DNA of 64,000 nucleotides from Agapetus fuscipes (lineage: Eukaryota > Arthropoda > Insecta > Trichoptera > Glossosomatidae): contig OX637344.1 of assembly GCA_951799405.1 (NCBI GenBank), forward strand, positions 7,998,001 to 8,062,000. The letters run 5' to 3'. Below the pieces are notes generated by a model. It was not told the DNA's origin. It saw nothing but the letters and a program-made list of their open reading frames with translations, and did not search any database. Positions within the stretch are counted from its first letter, which is position 1. Every line of letters starts with the position of its first letter. Shown here one piece after another: positions 13,101-22,633 of the stretch. Made by a program: the position numbers and the translations under genes.

Positions 13101-16100
13101 CTGCTGATATGGGAATCAGTTCAGCTCCAACAGATCCAGTCGAAATGAGAAGACTCAATTTCCAAACGCCTGGAATGATTTCACATCCACCCATTCCTAT
13201 ATCGGAATTGTCCAATCATATTGAGCGGCTAAAAGCAAATGACAATTTAAAGTTTTCACAGGAATATGAAAGCATTGAACCTGGTCAGCAGTTTACTTGG
13301 GACCATTCTAATATGGAGGTGAACAAGCCTAAGAATAGATACGCTAATGTGATTGCTTATGATCACAGTCGAGTGATACTTCAACCGCAAGACGGTATCG
13401 TTGGAGGAGATTATATCAACGCTAATTATTGTGATGGGTACAGAAAACACAATGCTTATGTTGCCACTCAAGGACCTCTACAAGACACTTTCTCTGACTT
13501 TTGGCGAATGTGCTGGGAACTTCGTAGTGCAACTATCGTGATGATGACTAAACTTGAAGAACGCACTCGAATCAAGTGTGACCAATATTGGCCGACTAGA
13601 GGAACTGATACTTACGGACAAATGACTGTGACCGTTAGTGAGATCCAAGAACTGGCAACTTACTGCATTAGAACATTCCAAGTCTCTCGTGCAGGGCATG
13701 CTGAACGACGAGAAATTAAACAACTTCAGTTTACTGCTTGGCCAGATCACGGTGTTCCAGACCACCCGGCTCCCTTCCTTCAATTCTTACGACGAGTACG
13801 CAATCTCAACCCATCTGACGCAGGACCAATGGTCGTGCATTGCTCTGCTGGAGTCGGTAGAACAGGCTGCTTTATTGTAATTGACTCCATGCTCGAACGT
13901 ATGAAGCATGAGAAAATGATTGACATCTACGGGCACGTGACTTGTTTACGGGCTCAGCGAAATTACATGGTGCAAACTGAAGATCAGTACATTTTTATTC
14001 ACGATGCCCTTCTGGAAGCAGTCATTTGTGGTCTGACTGAAGTCGCTGCAAGGAACTTACATTCTCACATCCAAAAGTTGATGCTGAATGAGTATGGAGA
14101 AAATATTACAGGGATGGAATTGGAATTCAAGAAACTGTCCAATATTAAAGCAGATTCAACACGTTTCTTATCTGCCAACATGCCATGCAACAAGCATAAG
14201 AATAGACTTGTCCATATCTTGCCGTTTGAGACATCGCGAGTTTGTTTGGCTCCGGTGAGGAATTTGGATGGTTCTGACTACATCAACGCGAGCTTTGTGG
14301 ATGGTTACCGGTACAGGAATGCATACATCGCTACACAAGGACCACTGGTAGACACGACTGATGATTTCTGGAGGATGCTCTGGGAACACAACTCTACCAT
14401 TGTGGTGATGCTGACGAAACTAAAGGAAATGGGAAGGGTAAGGATAAACGTCCGTTTTATGAATTGTTTTCATTATTGCCAATAAATTTACATTGTTCAT
14501 ATTTTATTTATAATTTCTAGGAGAAATGCCATCAATACTGGCCATCTGATAGATCTGTGCGGTATCAATGTTTTGTTGTCGATCCGATCGCCGAATACAA
14601 CATGCCGCAGTATATTTTAAGAGAATTTAAGGTAAATATCACATGAATTGAGTCTAATGAAGTCATCTTATCCACTTTTGACCTTATCCAACAATGTTAT
14701 CATCTCCCAGGTAACTGACGCACGAGACGGTTCCTCACGAACTGTCCGGCAGTTCCAATTCACGGACTGGCCTGAACAAGGGGTTCCCAAGAGCGGTGAA
14801 GGATTCATCGACTTTTTGGGACAAGTGCACAAAACTAAGGAACAGTTCGGACAAGATGGACCAATCACAGTTCATTGCAGGTATGAGAAATCAAAGACAA
14901 TAACCTTTTGATTCCTAATTAAATCCGTTACTGTAACTCTATTGGTTTTCCGTCATAGGTGGCCAAAGCATCTGTAGAGCTGCCTCCACTTCTTCTAATA
15001 CCTGATTTTAAATGATACTTTCACTTGTAACCAGCTGTCATCGCCAGTATCTCCCCAGATGTGTCTCCATTTTATTGTCTTCTTTCACATTTCTTTCATC
15101 TCCTCGACATTTGTCATTGTGTTCACGCAAGCTCTTCTCTTTTTTCAATCTGCAGATTCCAAGTACCAGCCACCAATCTAAACAAACCATGATTTTGTAG
15201 ATCTTATTTTTCTCTATTAAACTTTACCTCAAATACTTTTTTTCCGTTCCTTATATTGTTAGTTGACTTCAGTTGAAGTTTTGACTTGAATTAGGAATAC
15301 TTTATTTTCATATTCTTCTAAGATTGTTATAGAATTTTTCTCAAGGAGAAAGATTCCATTTTAAATTTAGCCGACGCGACGTCAAATAATCATGACAGTC
15401 TCTCTCTCGTGGTGCAATTCATCATCTTTCTACTCCTGTACCATTACTTCTCTCGCATTTCATACCTTACGTCTCCTTCCCGCTCGCATCTCTATATCAC
15501 ACGTCTTATCATTCTGCCGCGCGAATTCTAATCAAAAAGTTGGCAAAAGTTGACTTCTTTAAAAAAAATGCACCACTATTTTGCCGATACTCATCAACTT
15601 GCATGTTGTGAAATTAAATACGAGTATACCTGTTTTTTTTATTTTTTTATTTAACTGTTTTGAAACAAGTCTAACGAATAATGTGTACAATGTATTGTAA
15701 TTGTTCGGAAACCTTACTTATTAAACCTTATATTATTATGAATATGAAAGATTTCTAAAAGCTTCAATCTTTAGGTACTTTTTATTGCAAAATCATCTTG
15801 ATTTTGATTCAGCAGAAAAAAAAACATTTAAAACGCGGTTTTAACAATTTTTATTAACTAATCAAAGACAAAGGGCTAGGGTTCGATCCCCATCAAAGTG
15901 TCTGACATGATTTTCCATCATGTCAGACACTCTTGATGGGGATTTCGGTCCTTATTTCAAAATCAAAAGCAACAAGGAATTAGAACCTACCCCCTAGTTG
16001 GCAGGGAAGTACCCTCGCGTAAGGTTAGCCCCCTCACATGAAAATATTTTTATATATAACAAAACGGTTTAGTTCATAATTGAGCGCGACAGTTAAAAAT

Positions 16101-19100
16101 TGTTTCAGAAATTATTATTAAAAATATCTTGTTATTTTTCTTTATCTTTTTGATCCCTCCTATTTCCACGCACGTTCAAAGTATATGCATGTCAATATCA
16201 ATACTCCGAGCATAAAACATTTATACAAACTCTCTTCAATTGCGTTAATCGAAAATGTATGAAATATACGACGGCACTCCTAGTGAGTGTTTTAATTTTC
16301 ATACATTAGTCTAATTTACGCAATTTAGAGGAGTTTACGCAGTGTTGTACACTCGAGTTACAGCTTCCACAATATGGCGTAAGCTGTTTACACGACAGAC
16401 TTAATGGAATACCGTGTTCATATATAGGTACACACGTATGTAATTCCTTCTTTCATATATGCTCCCACGTTGTCTGTGTATTTTATTTTTTTCAAAAGCC
16501 GAAAAGACTTTCATGTTTTGATTCGTTTTGCGAGTTGATCCTCCCATACGCATTAATCACAATCTTATAAAAGATACAGAATCTCTAAATCGCTGTTTAT
16601 GTGCTTGCGAAAACATACACTTAAAAATTTGAATGTTTATATTTAATTTTGTTATCATTTCTACTTATTATTTCCATAAAAAAATACTTTTTTAATATTC
16701 ATACTGATAAAATGTAGGTAGGTAGCATTTAATGATAATATTTATAACATTTAATGATAAAACATATTTGCTTTTAGTTGTCGTATAAACAAAGTAAACA
16801 TTCTTTCCTTAAATTTTATTTTACTTCCTATATTTTTTTAATCCAGCTTCAACAATTAATTTTAAAATCGACGAAATCACCGGGACGGATGCTCCAGTTC
16901 TCGCCTTGCAGGCGTCACACGTAGATGTTGCTAGAGTCCTTAGCTTATTTGCTTTAGGATGTTATTACTCGGGTCATTGGCTTATTTGTTCTATGATGTT
17001 ATTACTAGGGTCATTGGCTTATTTGTTCTATGATGTTATTACTAGGGTCATTGGCTTATTTGTTCTATGATGTTATTACTAGGGTCATTGGCTTATTTGT
17101 TCTATGATGTTATTACTAGGGTCATTGGCTTATTTGTTCTAGGATGATATTACTAGCGTCCTTAGCTTATTTCTTCTAGAATGTTATTACTTGGGTACTT
17201 AGCTTATTTCTTCTAGGATGGTATTACTTGGGTACTTAGCTTATTTGTTCTAGGATGTTATTACTTGGATCCTTAGCTTATTTGTCCTAGGATGTTACTA
17301 CTAGGCTCCTTAGCTTATTTGTGCTAGGATGTTATTACTAGGCTCCTTAGCTTATTGTTCTAGGATGGTATTAGTAGGGTCATTAGCTTTTCTGTTATAG
17401 GATTTTGTTATTATGATCCTTAGCTTATTGATTCAAGGATGTTATTACTAGGCTCCTTAGCTTATTGTTCTAGGATGGTATTATTGGTGTCATTAGTTTT
17501 TTTGATCTAGGATTTTATTACTTTAATCCTTAGCTTATTTATTATAGGATGTTATAACTGCATTGGCTTCGTCTTAATCCTCATTACCGAGGTATGTGAT
17601 CCTTGTGGAAGCACTCTTCTCCAATTTGCCCTTGACTGCGCTGCTCGCAGTGCTTCAAGCACCGAGGTGCCTGCAGCTGTCTTCACTTCATCGGGCCATT
17701 ATACAGGGAATTTTATTCTCCAGGCTACCAATAATAACCAGTCGTTCAAGGCTATAGCAACGCATAAGAAAATATTAGAAAGCCTTGTCCCTAGCATCTC
17801 GGGCATGTGACATCACAACTATTTGGGACATGGATTTGGTGTGGACTCCACAGTTACAAATATGTACCTACTTGAATAAATTGTTTTGAAAATATGTATA
17901 AAAAATTTGAAGAAAATAGTGTTAAAAAAATGATTTTGAATAAATGTATAAAAAGTCCGAAGAAAATAGTTTCAAATCTCTTGTTTATTTGAGGAAAATG
18001 ATCAAAGTAAAAAAAAACAATTTTCGTGCAAATAAACTCGATTTGTTTCTGTTGCGAAATCTCATGGTACGGAAAGTTTATACGTAAATATTTGCGAATG
18101 ATCACACATGTGTGAGGGCCTGTGAAGACACGCATTGGCTGCGTATATTTTTTTTGCATAAACTCCCTTCTATCGCATAAATCTAAAATGTATTGAAGGA
18201 ACGACAGCATCCCTAGTGAGTGATGTAGTTTTCATACTTTTTTTTTGTTTTACGCAATCGACGTGAGATTTACGCAAGGTTTTATGCTTGGGGTACTGTA
18301 CGCGCGTCTCTATGGTAAATAAGGAGATATCAAATAATAATCGTGCATATGCGGGCTCATGCATATTATGTATTTCGTATGGAATAATATGACAAGTTCG
18401 CACGCTTTCTCTGGCTTCGCTTTTTTTGAGTTAAAAGGTCTTGAAATGATGAACCGATGTGGTGTGTTATATTGTATCTGATACAAGAAAAATGTGTGGA
18501 TAGTGGTGTGTAAGATTGTTGTTTTTATTCCTGAAAATAAGGTTCTTGAATATTTTTCCACCATTTTGTATTATTTATATTTTGCATGCATACTTGATGC
18601 ATTTGAAAATCCGTTAGAAAAGATTGGCATTTTAACGGTAAAATGGAGATAGTCTTTAGCCACCCTTACCGAAATATTTTCAGCTTTTTTTGTTCTTATT
18701 CCTTTTACATAGCCATTTTTCTATGAATACTTAAAAATAATTGCGGCCTCCATACAATGAAAGCAACGTGTAAAATAACAACAAGTATTACACCTCTGCG
18801 GCACTACAACAAGTGTCATAGAACCCTAGAGTCTCTAGAATCTAGGGAGTCTCCCGCTCAGGATTTCTTAAAAAATATATCTAAAAACAAGACATAATGT
18901 CCTCATTACTAATCTGTGTGATCAACTTTCGTCATATTTTTACATCTCCACAGCAAGTTTTTGCCGCCTTAGCTCGTTTGCGTAATATCTCTTCAAATCC
19001 GTTTGTTGTCGCTTTTTCCAGGCTCGGATACAAATCAAATAAACTCCACAAACGATATTTTCTTTGTCTTATTTCTTCACATTCCCTTTCTGCATTTAGA

Positions 19101-20171
19101 CGCTATAATATTCTCCCACAATTTTGCAGCGTCTTGTTTTGGTTTCGTGTTTTTATTTTTGTTATTCAAACAAGATTTGGTTTTATTTTCGAACGAAATT
19201 GATTGAAGAAATAAATGTAGGTTTTTTTTCATTCAAATAACAACTCAATAATCTATCTATATTGTGGGAGAATCCTTTGACAAATAAATATATTGTAAAA
19301 CTCGAATAAAAAAAGTAATATTGGTTCAACATGTTCCACTTTCTTTGTGTATTGTTTACCAAAGTCCAAAATGTACTTCACCAGTTGCTTTCATAAGAAA
19401 TGTATTCAATATTGAAAAAGTAACAAAATATTTTGTACTCAGAACTACTTCATCATTTTCCTATACGTAATGTCAAATAAGTCATCCTGAATATTATGTA
19501 AATGCATACTTATGTATATTGGTTTATACATCTTACGAAGTTTTATTTTTTTTTACTCGGTGGGGTAACGTCATAATTTTGCTGTTTATGAAATTCATTC
19601 CATATAGGTTTTCCTTACATTGATCGTGCAGAATCAAAGGCGACGATCTCAAATTTGTTGCAAATTTGAGAAAATGGTCTTTGTTCTGTTAAGAAATTCT
19701 TTGTATTTCCATTCATCGATTTCATTTTCGGCAAAAATTCTACATTGCTGTATTTCATGCTATTCCACTTACACATTGTCTTTGTTATTTTGCCAAACTT
19801 TATACGAGTGTAATTAAAAATAACAGTTTTTCCTGAAAATACCTTCTAGGATCTCTCCTGCCTTCACAGGAAATGCGACTTTTCTTCCAAATCGTCACCG
19901 GAAGTTTTTGGCTTGTCGGGGTTATAGCCGCGGGGGCCAAGAGGGCTGATCTTTCTAGCGTGTTTCGAATGGCACAACGTTGGTTCGATCCCCGCTTGGG
20001 TCACTTGACTTTAACTTTGACCCTGGTTCAACAGATGTTATTGGGTAATTATTATTTAATAATTCATTAATAATAAACAAGAATGAATTATTAAATGATG
20101 ATATTAATACCTGTTTCTGGCCAGGCAGAATGGGTTGGTAAATTGCATTCCTCTTCACAAATCTATTTTTT

Positions 20172-20247
<76 letters not shown>

Positions 20248-21532
20248 GTAACACGATGTTCACTTTTCTCTTCGGTATTTTTTCTTCCTGACGACAAACT
20301 TGAGACATAACGCCGCCCGTTAGTCATGCAGAAGAACTCCAGACAGTTCGGTGCTCTTAGAGTCACCACTGCAAAAGCACGCTCATGAAACACTGTTGCA
20401 GATTTTACAGATTCAATATCATCATCCTCACAGGATTTTAACAGTTTTTGCTTTGTCTTTAGCGCTGGGGTTGGCCGTACCGGTGTGTTCATCACATTAT
20501 CCATCGTCCTGGAGCGCATGCAGTATGAAGGAGTTGTGGATGTCTTCCAGGCAGTGAGGGTGCTCAGGACGCAGAGACCTGCCATGGTGCAGACAGAGGT
20601 AAGTGCATTATCCCACATCAAACAGTTGCCTTAAAATATGTTGTCACCATAAAATGTTAAGGTTCTGGAGGGGTCATGAGTCCAACTTTACCAGAACAAA
20701 TATTGCAAGCAAGTATATGTCTGAAGGATAGAGAATTGACATGGCTTCCCATTATTGACAAAGACCGTACTAGAGTTCTAGCGCGGCAGTGTGGCTTTAC
20801 CATCTTGCCGAACGCCATTGAAGTTCCACGAGGCAAAGTAGGATAACCCGAATCGTGGCACAGGATATACCAGACGGTCAGCACCTACCAGGCCGTACAC
20901 CGATAAAACAAAGGAACATCTGATCTTCTGCATCACATGAGGGAGTTCCGTAGTAAACATAATATCTTAGATCTGACAAGAAGAAGAAAATGTTAGCTCG
21001 ATTTATATCCATTGTACCTGACGAACGACGATTATAAATTTGGATAGACTTATGAGCCAACCAGTCTTTCTGATTTGAAAAATATTATGAACACAATTCA
21101 TATACACACATCATCAGAGATCATGGACATGATTTTGTCAAAATCGCCTCCTGGATCTGCTGTATGTCCTCCATTTCACAGGCTTTTCATGTTGTTAGCC
21201 TTTCTGGTCTTCTTCGATCTTGTGGTATTGAAATGTTCTTAATGGAGCTGGCATCGTCTATTCTAATTATGTGACCAGCACACTGCAGGCGCTCTTCTTT
21301 GATGGAGCTGATCATACCGGGCTCTATGTAGATGTGACTTTGTTGTACCAACGACATCAGTGATCTCTCTCCGGACCGTAGGTGGTTCTCTGAATCATCC
21401 TCTCAAATTTTGCAAATCTTGTGTATCAAGACAGTGAATTAATTTGTATTTTTCTCCCTACAGGATCAGTATCAATTCTGCTACAGAGCCGCTCTCGAAT
21501 ACTTGGGATCTTTCGACCACTATGCCAACTGA
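1036..21532 (+). CDS. Lar: Receptor-type tyrosine-protein phosphatase Lar (type IIa), 3' ten coding exons
   Basis: Ten exons join in one frame: 1036-1186, 1769-1905, 4998-5294, 10783-10922, 11007-11209, 11296-14437, 14521-14631, 14711-14880, 20463-20598 and 21464-21532, totalling 4,556 bp and ending in TGA. The product is a single-pass cell-surface phosphatase that, in insects and vertebrates, guides axons and organises synapses by dephosphorylating tyrosines on cytoskeletal and adhesion partners. Visible parts are fibronectin type III domains (seven clear plus one degenerate), a transmembrane helix at 12968-13036, D1 with KNRY (13331-13342), the WPD loop (13739-13747) and [10 protein letters not shown] with its catalytic Cys at 13841-13843, and D2. 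D2 has KNRL instead of KNRY (Leu at 14207) and WPE instead of WPD (Glu at 14774), the changes that make D2 of this family nearly inactive, although its [10 protein letters not shown] is kept. The immunoglobulin domains are outside the window. The first two bases complete a codon begun in an upstream exon. Confidence 0.97.
1187..1768 (+). other. Lar intron (582 bp)
   Basis: It starts GTAAGA and ends TGATTCAG. I see no element or coding homology in it. Confidence 0.85.
1769..1905 (+). CDS. Lar: Lar exon b: second half of the same fibronectin domain
   Basis: It encodes [20 protein letters not shown] and ends VPVRTKQY. The conserved L.PnT.Y motif and the G-strand closing sequence finish the domain started at 1036. 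The donor is G/GTAAGG, leaving one base for the next exon. Confidence 0.95.
1906..4997 (+). other. Lar intron (3.1 kb)
   Basis: It is AT-rich. The only repeat-like signal I noticed is at 4660-4720, where a motif CACAGTGAAAATTCATTTTT resembles the outer part of the hammerhead-bearing element at 26342-27095. No gene is visible on either strand. Confidence 0.7.
4998..5294 (+). CDS. Lar: Lar exon c: complete fibronectin type III domain in one GC-rich exon
   Basis: It encodes [20 protein letters not shown], then [20 protein letters not shown] and [20 protein letters not shown], one full fibronectin domain. The acceptor is CCAAACCAG, with a poor pyrimidine tract; the donor is G/GTACGT. Base composition is markedly GC-rich, with many G or C third positions, in strong contrast to the flanking introns and to the later AT-rich 3.1 kb exon. 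Confidence 0.95.
7321..7731 (-). pseudogene. Uncharacterised ORF, possible transposase remnant
   Basis: A minus-strand open frame of 136 codons lies inside a Lar intron. It contains [18 protein letters not shown], which loosely recalls the conserved C-terminal helix of piggyBac-type transposases, and later CRKCN and INQHG. No terminal repeats or complete domain were found. Its length in AT-rich intron sequence suggests former coding capacity, but it is more likely an element fragment than a host gene. I could not identify a family with confidence. Confidence 0.25.
8925..9165. repeat. Small imperfect repeat around CCACATATTGTATGATACA
   Basis: The motif CATGACCA(T/C)TCCGGATAGCC followed by CACATATTGTAT(A/G)ATAC occurs at about 8931 and again at about 9080, and shorter forms (TTGTATGATACA) occur at 9067, 9107 and 9158. 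An outlier lies at 8801. This is a locally duplicated segment within the intron. Confidence 0.6.
10783..10922 (+). CDS. Lar: Lar exon d: first half of a fibronectin type III domain
   Basis: It encodes [20 protein letters not shown] and [20 protein letters not shown], ending in ETKEE. The acceptor is TCTACTTACAG. The inferred donor is GAG/GTCTGC, which has the GT but is weaker than the other donors of this gene; it was chosen because it keeps phase 0 with the next exon. Confidence 0.9.
11007..11209 (+). CDS. Lar: Lar exon e: second half of a fibronectin type III domain and linker
   Basis: It begins [13 protein letters not shown] and includes [20 protein letters not shown] and [13 protein letters not shown], closing the domain begun at 10783 and starting the next. 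It ends with AA before GTAAGT; the next exon supplies the G of a Lys codon. Confidence 0.95.
11296..14437 (+). CDS. Lar: Lar exon f: 3.1 kb exon with fibronectin domains, membrane helix, D1 and half of D2
   Basis: This 3,142 bp exon contributes 1,047 codons. In order it encodes a fibronectin domain at about 11299-11560, further ones at about 11560-11850, 11850-12140 and 12140-12455, a degenerate juxtamembrane domain to about 12880, and the transmembrane helix [20 protein letters not shown] (12968 on) with a basic stop-transfer KKRRQ. The juxtamembrane wedge region and complete D1 (about 13260-14020) follow, then D2 up to [10 protein letters not shown]1 carries [41 protein letters not shown] and QTEDQYIF. 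The exon is AT-rich compared with exon 4998-5294. The donor is AGG/GTAAGG. Confidence 0.97.
14521..14631 (+). CDS. Lar: Lar exon g: D2 phosphatase domain, central part
   Basis: This 37-codon, phase 0 exon begins [17 protein letters not shown] and ends [15 protein letters not shown] is the conserved phosphatase motif. It is flanked by an 83 bp intron upstream and a 79 bp intron downstream. Confidence 0.96.
14711..14880 (+). CDS. Lar: Lar exon h: D2 pseudo-WPD loop and catalytic-loop start
   Basis: It encodes [20 protein letters not shown] then [20 protein letters not shown] and ends in ITVHC plus two bases of Ser. The WPD aspartate is replaced by Glu (WPE at 14768-14776). The active-site signature is split by the following 5.6 kb intron, between Cys and Ser. 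Confidence 0.96.
15886..15943. repeat. Near-perfect inverted repeat around a tRNA B-box-like sequence
   Basis: The arms 15886-15911 and 15917-15943 are complementary over 26/27 bases with one bulged base and a 5 bp loop. The left arm begins in GGTTCGATCCCC, which resembles a tRNA B box. It is probably a rearranged, fold-back end of a tRNA-derived SINE, with GC-rich SINE-like sequence continuing to about 16040. Confidence 0.7.
16202..16360. mobile_element. Short MITE, TACCCCGAG family, copy 1
   Basis: The ends are imperfectly inverted: TACTCCGAGCATAAAACATT at the left and GTGTTGTACACTCGAGTTA at the right, with a second inverted pair inside (AACTCTCTTCAATTGCGT and ACGCAATTTAGAGGAGTT). The centre contains GACGGCACTCCTAGTGAGTG, shared with the copies at 18140, 52488 and 55628. 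Confidence 0.7.
16937..17553. repeat. 37 bp minisatellite, about 17 units
   Basis: The unit reads TCMTTRGCTTATTTGTTCTA then KGATGTTATTACTAGGG. Units 2 to 5 (from 16974) are identical, pointing to recent expansion, while later units have decayed and show a two-unit alternation of TCATTAG and TCCTTAG starts. It is not coding in any long frame. Confidence 0.9.
18140..18295. mobile_element. Short MITE, TACCCCGAG family, copy 2
   Basis: It contains GCATAAACTCCCTTCTATCG, the central GACAGCATCCCTAGTGAGTG and the right end TTTTATGCTTGGGGTA, the inverse of the TACCCCGAG end. The left end is degraded. Confidence 0.65.
18775..18885 (+). mobile_element. SINE-B 3' part
   Basis: ACACCTCTGCGGCACTACAA, AGTGTCATAGA and AGGGAGTCTCCCGC match the 3' part of the repeat at 27653-27960. 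The tRNA-like head is missing. Confidence 0.75.
19920..20175 (+). mobile_element. tRNA-like SINE remnant
   Basis: TTGGTTCGATCCCCGCTTGG at 19979 is a good tRNA B box, with GGGGGCCAAGAGGGC about 45 bp upstream in the place of an A box. The copy runs toward the A tract at 20176 and may have used it as its 3' tail. The boundaries are uncertain. Confidence 0.45.
20176..20244 (+). repeat. Poly(A) tract, 69 bases
   Basis: An uninterrupted run of 69 A lies 218 bp before a Lar exon. It may be the tail of a retroposed element, or a sequencing or assembly length artefact. The sequence alone cannot separate these. Confidence 0.95.
20463..20598 (+). CDS. Lar: Lar exon i: D2 catalytic loop and following helices
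   Basis: With the AG carried over, it encodes [20 protein letters not shown] then [20 protein letters not shown] and AMVQTE. The signature [10 protein letters not shown] is complete after splicing. The donor is GAG/GTAAGT, phase 0. Confidence 0.97.
20599..21463 (+). other. Lar intron (865 bp)
   Basis: This last coding intron runs from GTAAGT to TTTCTCCCTACAG. Its 3' third holds a minus-strand non-LTR fragment (21165-21420). I recognise nothing in 20640-21060. Confidence 0.9.
21165..21420 (-). mobile_element. Non-LTR retrotransposon fragment (RTE-like, second family)
   Basis: The sequence GGAGCTGGCATCGTC, then ATTCTAATTATGTGACCAGC, is the reverse complement of the region after the reverse transcriptase that encodes [19 protein letters not shown] in RTE-like elements. 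In-frame stops and missing ends show it is dead. A related fragment is at 52180-52490. Confidence 0.6.
21464..21532 (+). CDS. Lar: Lar exon j: C terminus and stop
   Basis: It encodes [22 protein letters not shown] and TGA at 21530-21532. This C-terminal ending is characteristic of LAR-family D2. Confidence 0.97.
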   Translation, partial: DQYQFCYRAALEYLGSFDHYAN

Positions 21533-22633
21533 CAGTCTTGAGACAGGCTGGTCTAAGCTGCGAACTTCTAACCCTCACCAACGTTTCATCTTCTCTCTTC
21601 TCTATCATTCAAAACGCCTCTCACCTTCATCTTTATTTCATGAAATCAACGAATAACTCTGTAACATTACTTTAAATCTAAGTCCTTTTATATTCCGTTG
21701 AAACCATCGATCAACATTAAAGAAATAGATGTAGCTGCAGAGCTGCTGGGCTAGCCAAAAATTATGCGCCCCCAGGCGTGTTCTTAACACAAACAAAGAT
21801 TTGTTGTAATCAGTTTACAAGCAACCATCAAGGAAAACTGATAAAAATATTTTTATATGTCTCTTTTTGAGGTATGGCGCTGAAATTTTGTTTTACTTTT
21901 TCGTTGCATACCTATTTTATGTTTAAAGGCACGTTGGTTACTATGGGAAGGAACAGACATACACCATCTATGTATTTTATATTGATCGATGCTTGAAACA
22001 AACCGAAGTTCGCCATTCAAATCATTTGTATAGTTTTCATCGTCATTTCATTTTAAAATCGTCATTTTACTGGTTATTCCTTCTATGAAGGACGGCACAA
22101 TTTTACAATATTCAACATTTACAAGAACAAAACGTAACTTACTTTTACAAGATGGTGAAGTAAAGATGTCGTGTGGATGGCTGGTTATTGAAAAACCTTG
22201 CATTTATTTTAAACTAAGATTATTTGTAATTTTATACTTCTTATTACATATTATACTGACGCATATTTTCAATAACTTTTCAAACTATTTACCTACCTTT
22301 AAAGTTAAAAAAATCAGAAAAAAAATTCAGAACAAATTACAAGACAAGATTACTACTCTTACTAAAAAAAACCGTTTTGAAATTTGGAAAAACTGACGCG
22401 CTTTCTATGCCAAAAATAATAACTCAAACATTTTGTGTGATTCTAACATTATTACAAATTTGTATTTCACCTTTTTTTTCATGTGTACCTACTCGTAATC
22501 CATAGCTGATATAAAACATCATACTTTGCTTCCAAGTATTTCTAATCTATCTACAATTTTCGAAGACCGTAGCTTTGACGTAGTGAGCCTTGAAAATGAT
22601 AGTAGTTGTATAAAAAGTAAAATAAATACGAAG
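21533..22633 (+). other. Presumed Lar 3' UTR and candidate poly(A) signals
   Basis: No coding sequence follows the stop. An ATTAAA occurs at about 21716 and an AATAAA at 22621-22626. Either could end the transcript, but the true 3' end cannot be fixed without RNA data. Confidence 0.45.

Larger units (their letters stand above)
14881..20462 (+). other. Lar intron (5.6 kb) splitting the D2 catalytic signature
   Basis: It starts GTATGA and ends TTTGTCTTTAG. It contains a hairpin repeat (15886-15943), two MITE copies (16202-16360 and 18140-18295), a 37 bp minisatellite (16937-17553), a SINE tail (18775-18885), a tRNA-like repeat (19920-20010) and a run of 69 A (20176-20244). The stretch 17560-17830 is GC-balanced and reads like a retroelement fragment, but I could not assign it. 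Confidence 0.8.

Noticed and set aside
20095..20621. Frames with long poly-lysine or poly-phenylalanine runs
   Set aside because: They are translations of the A69 tract joined to antisense of a Lar exon.
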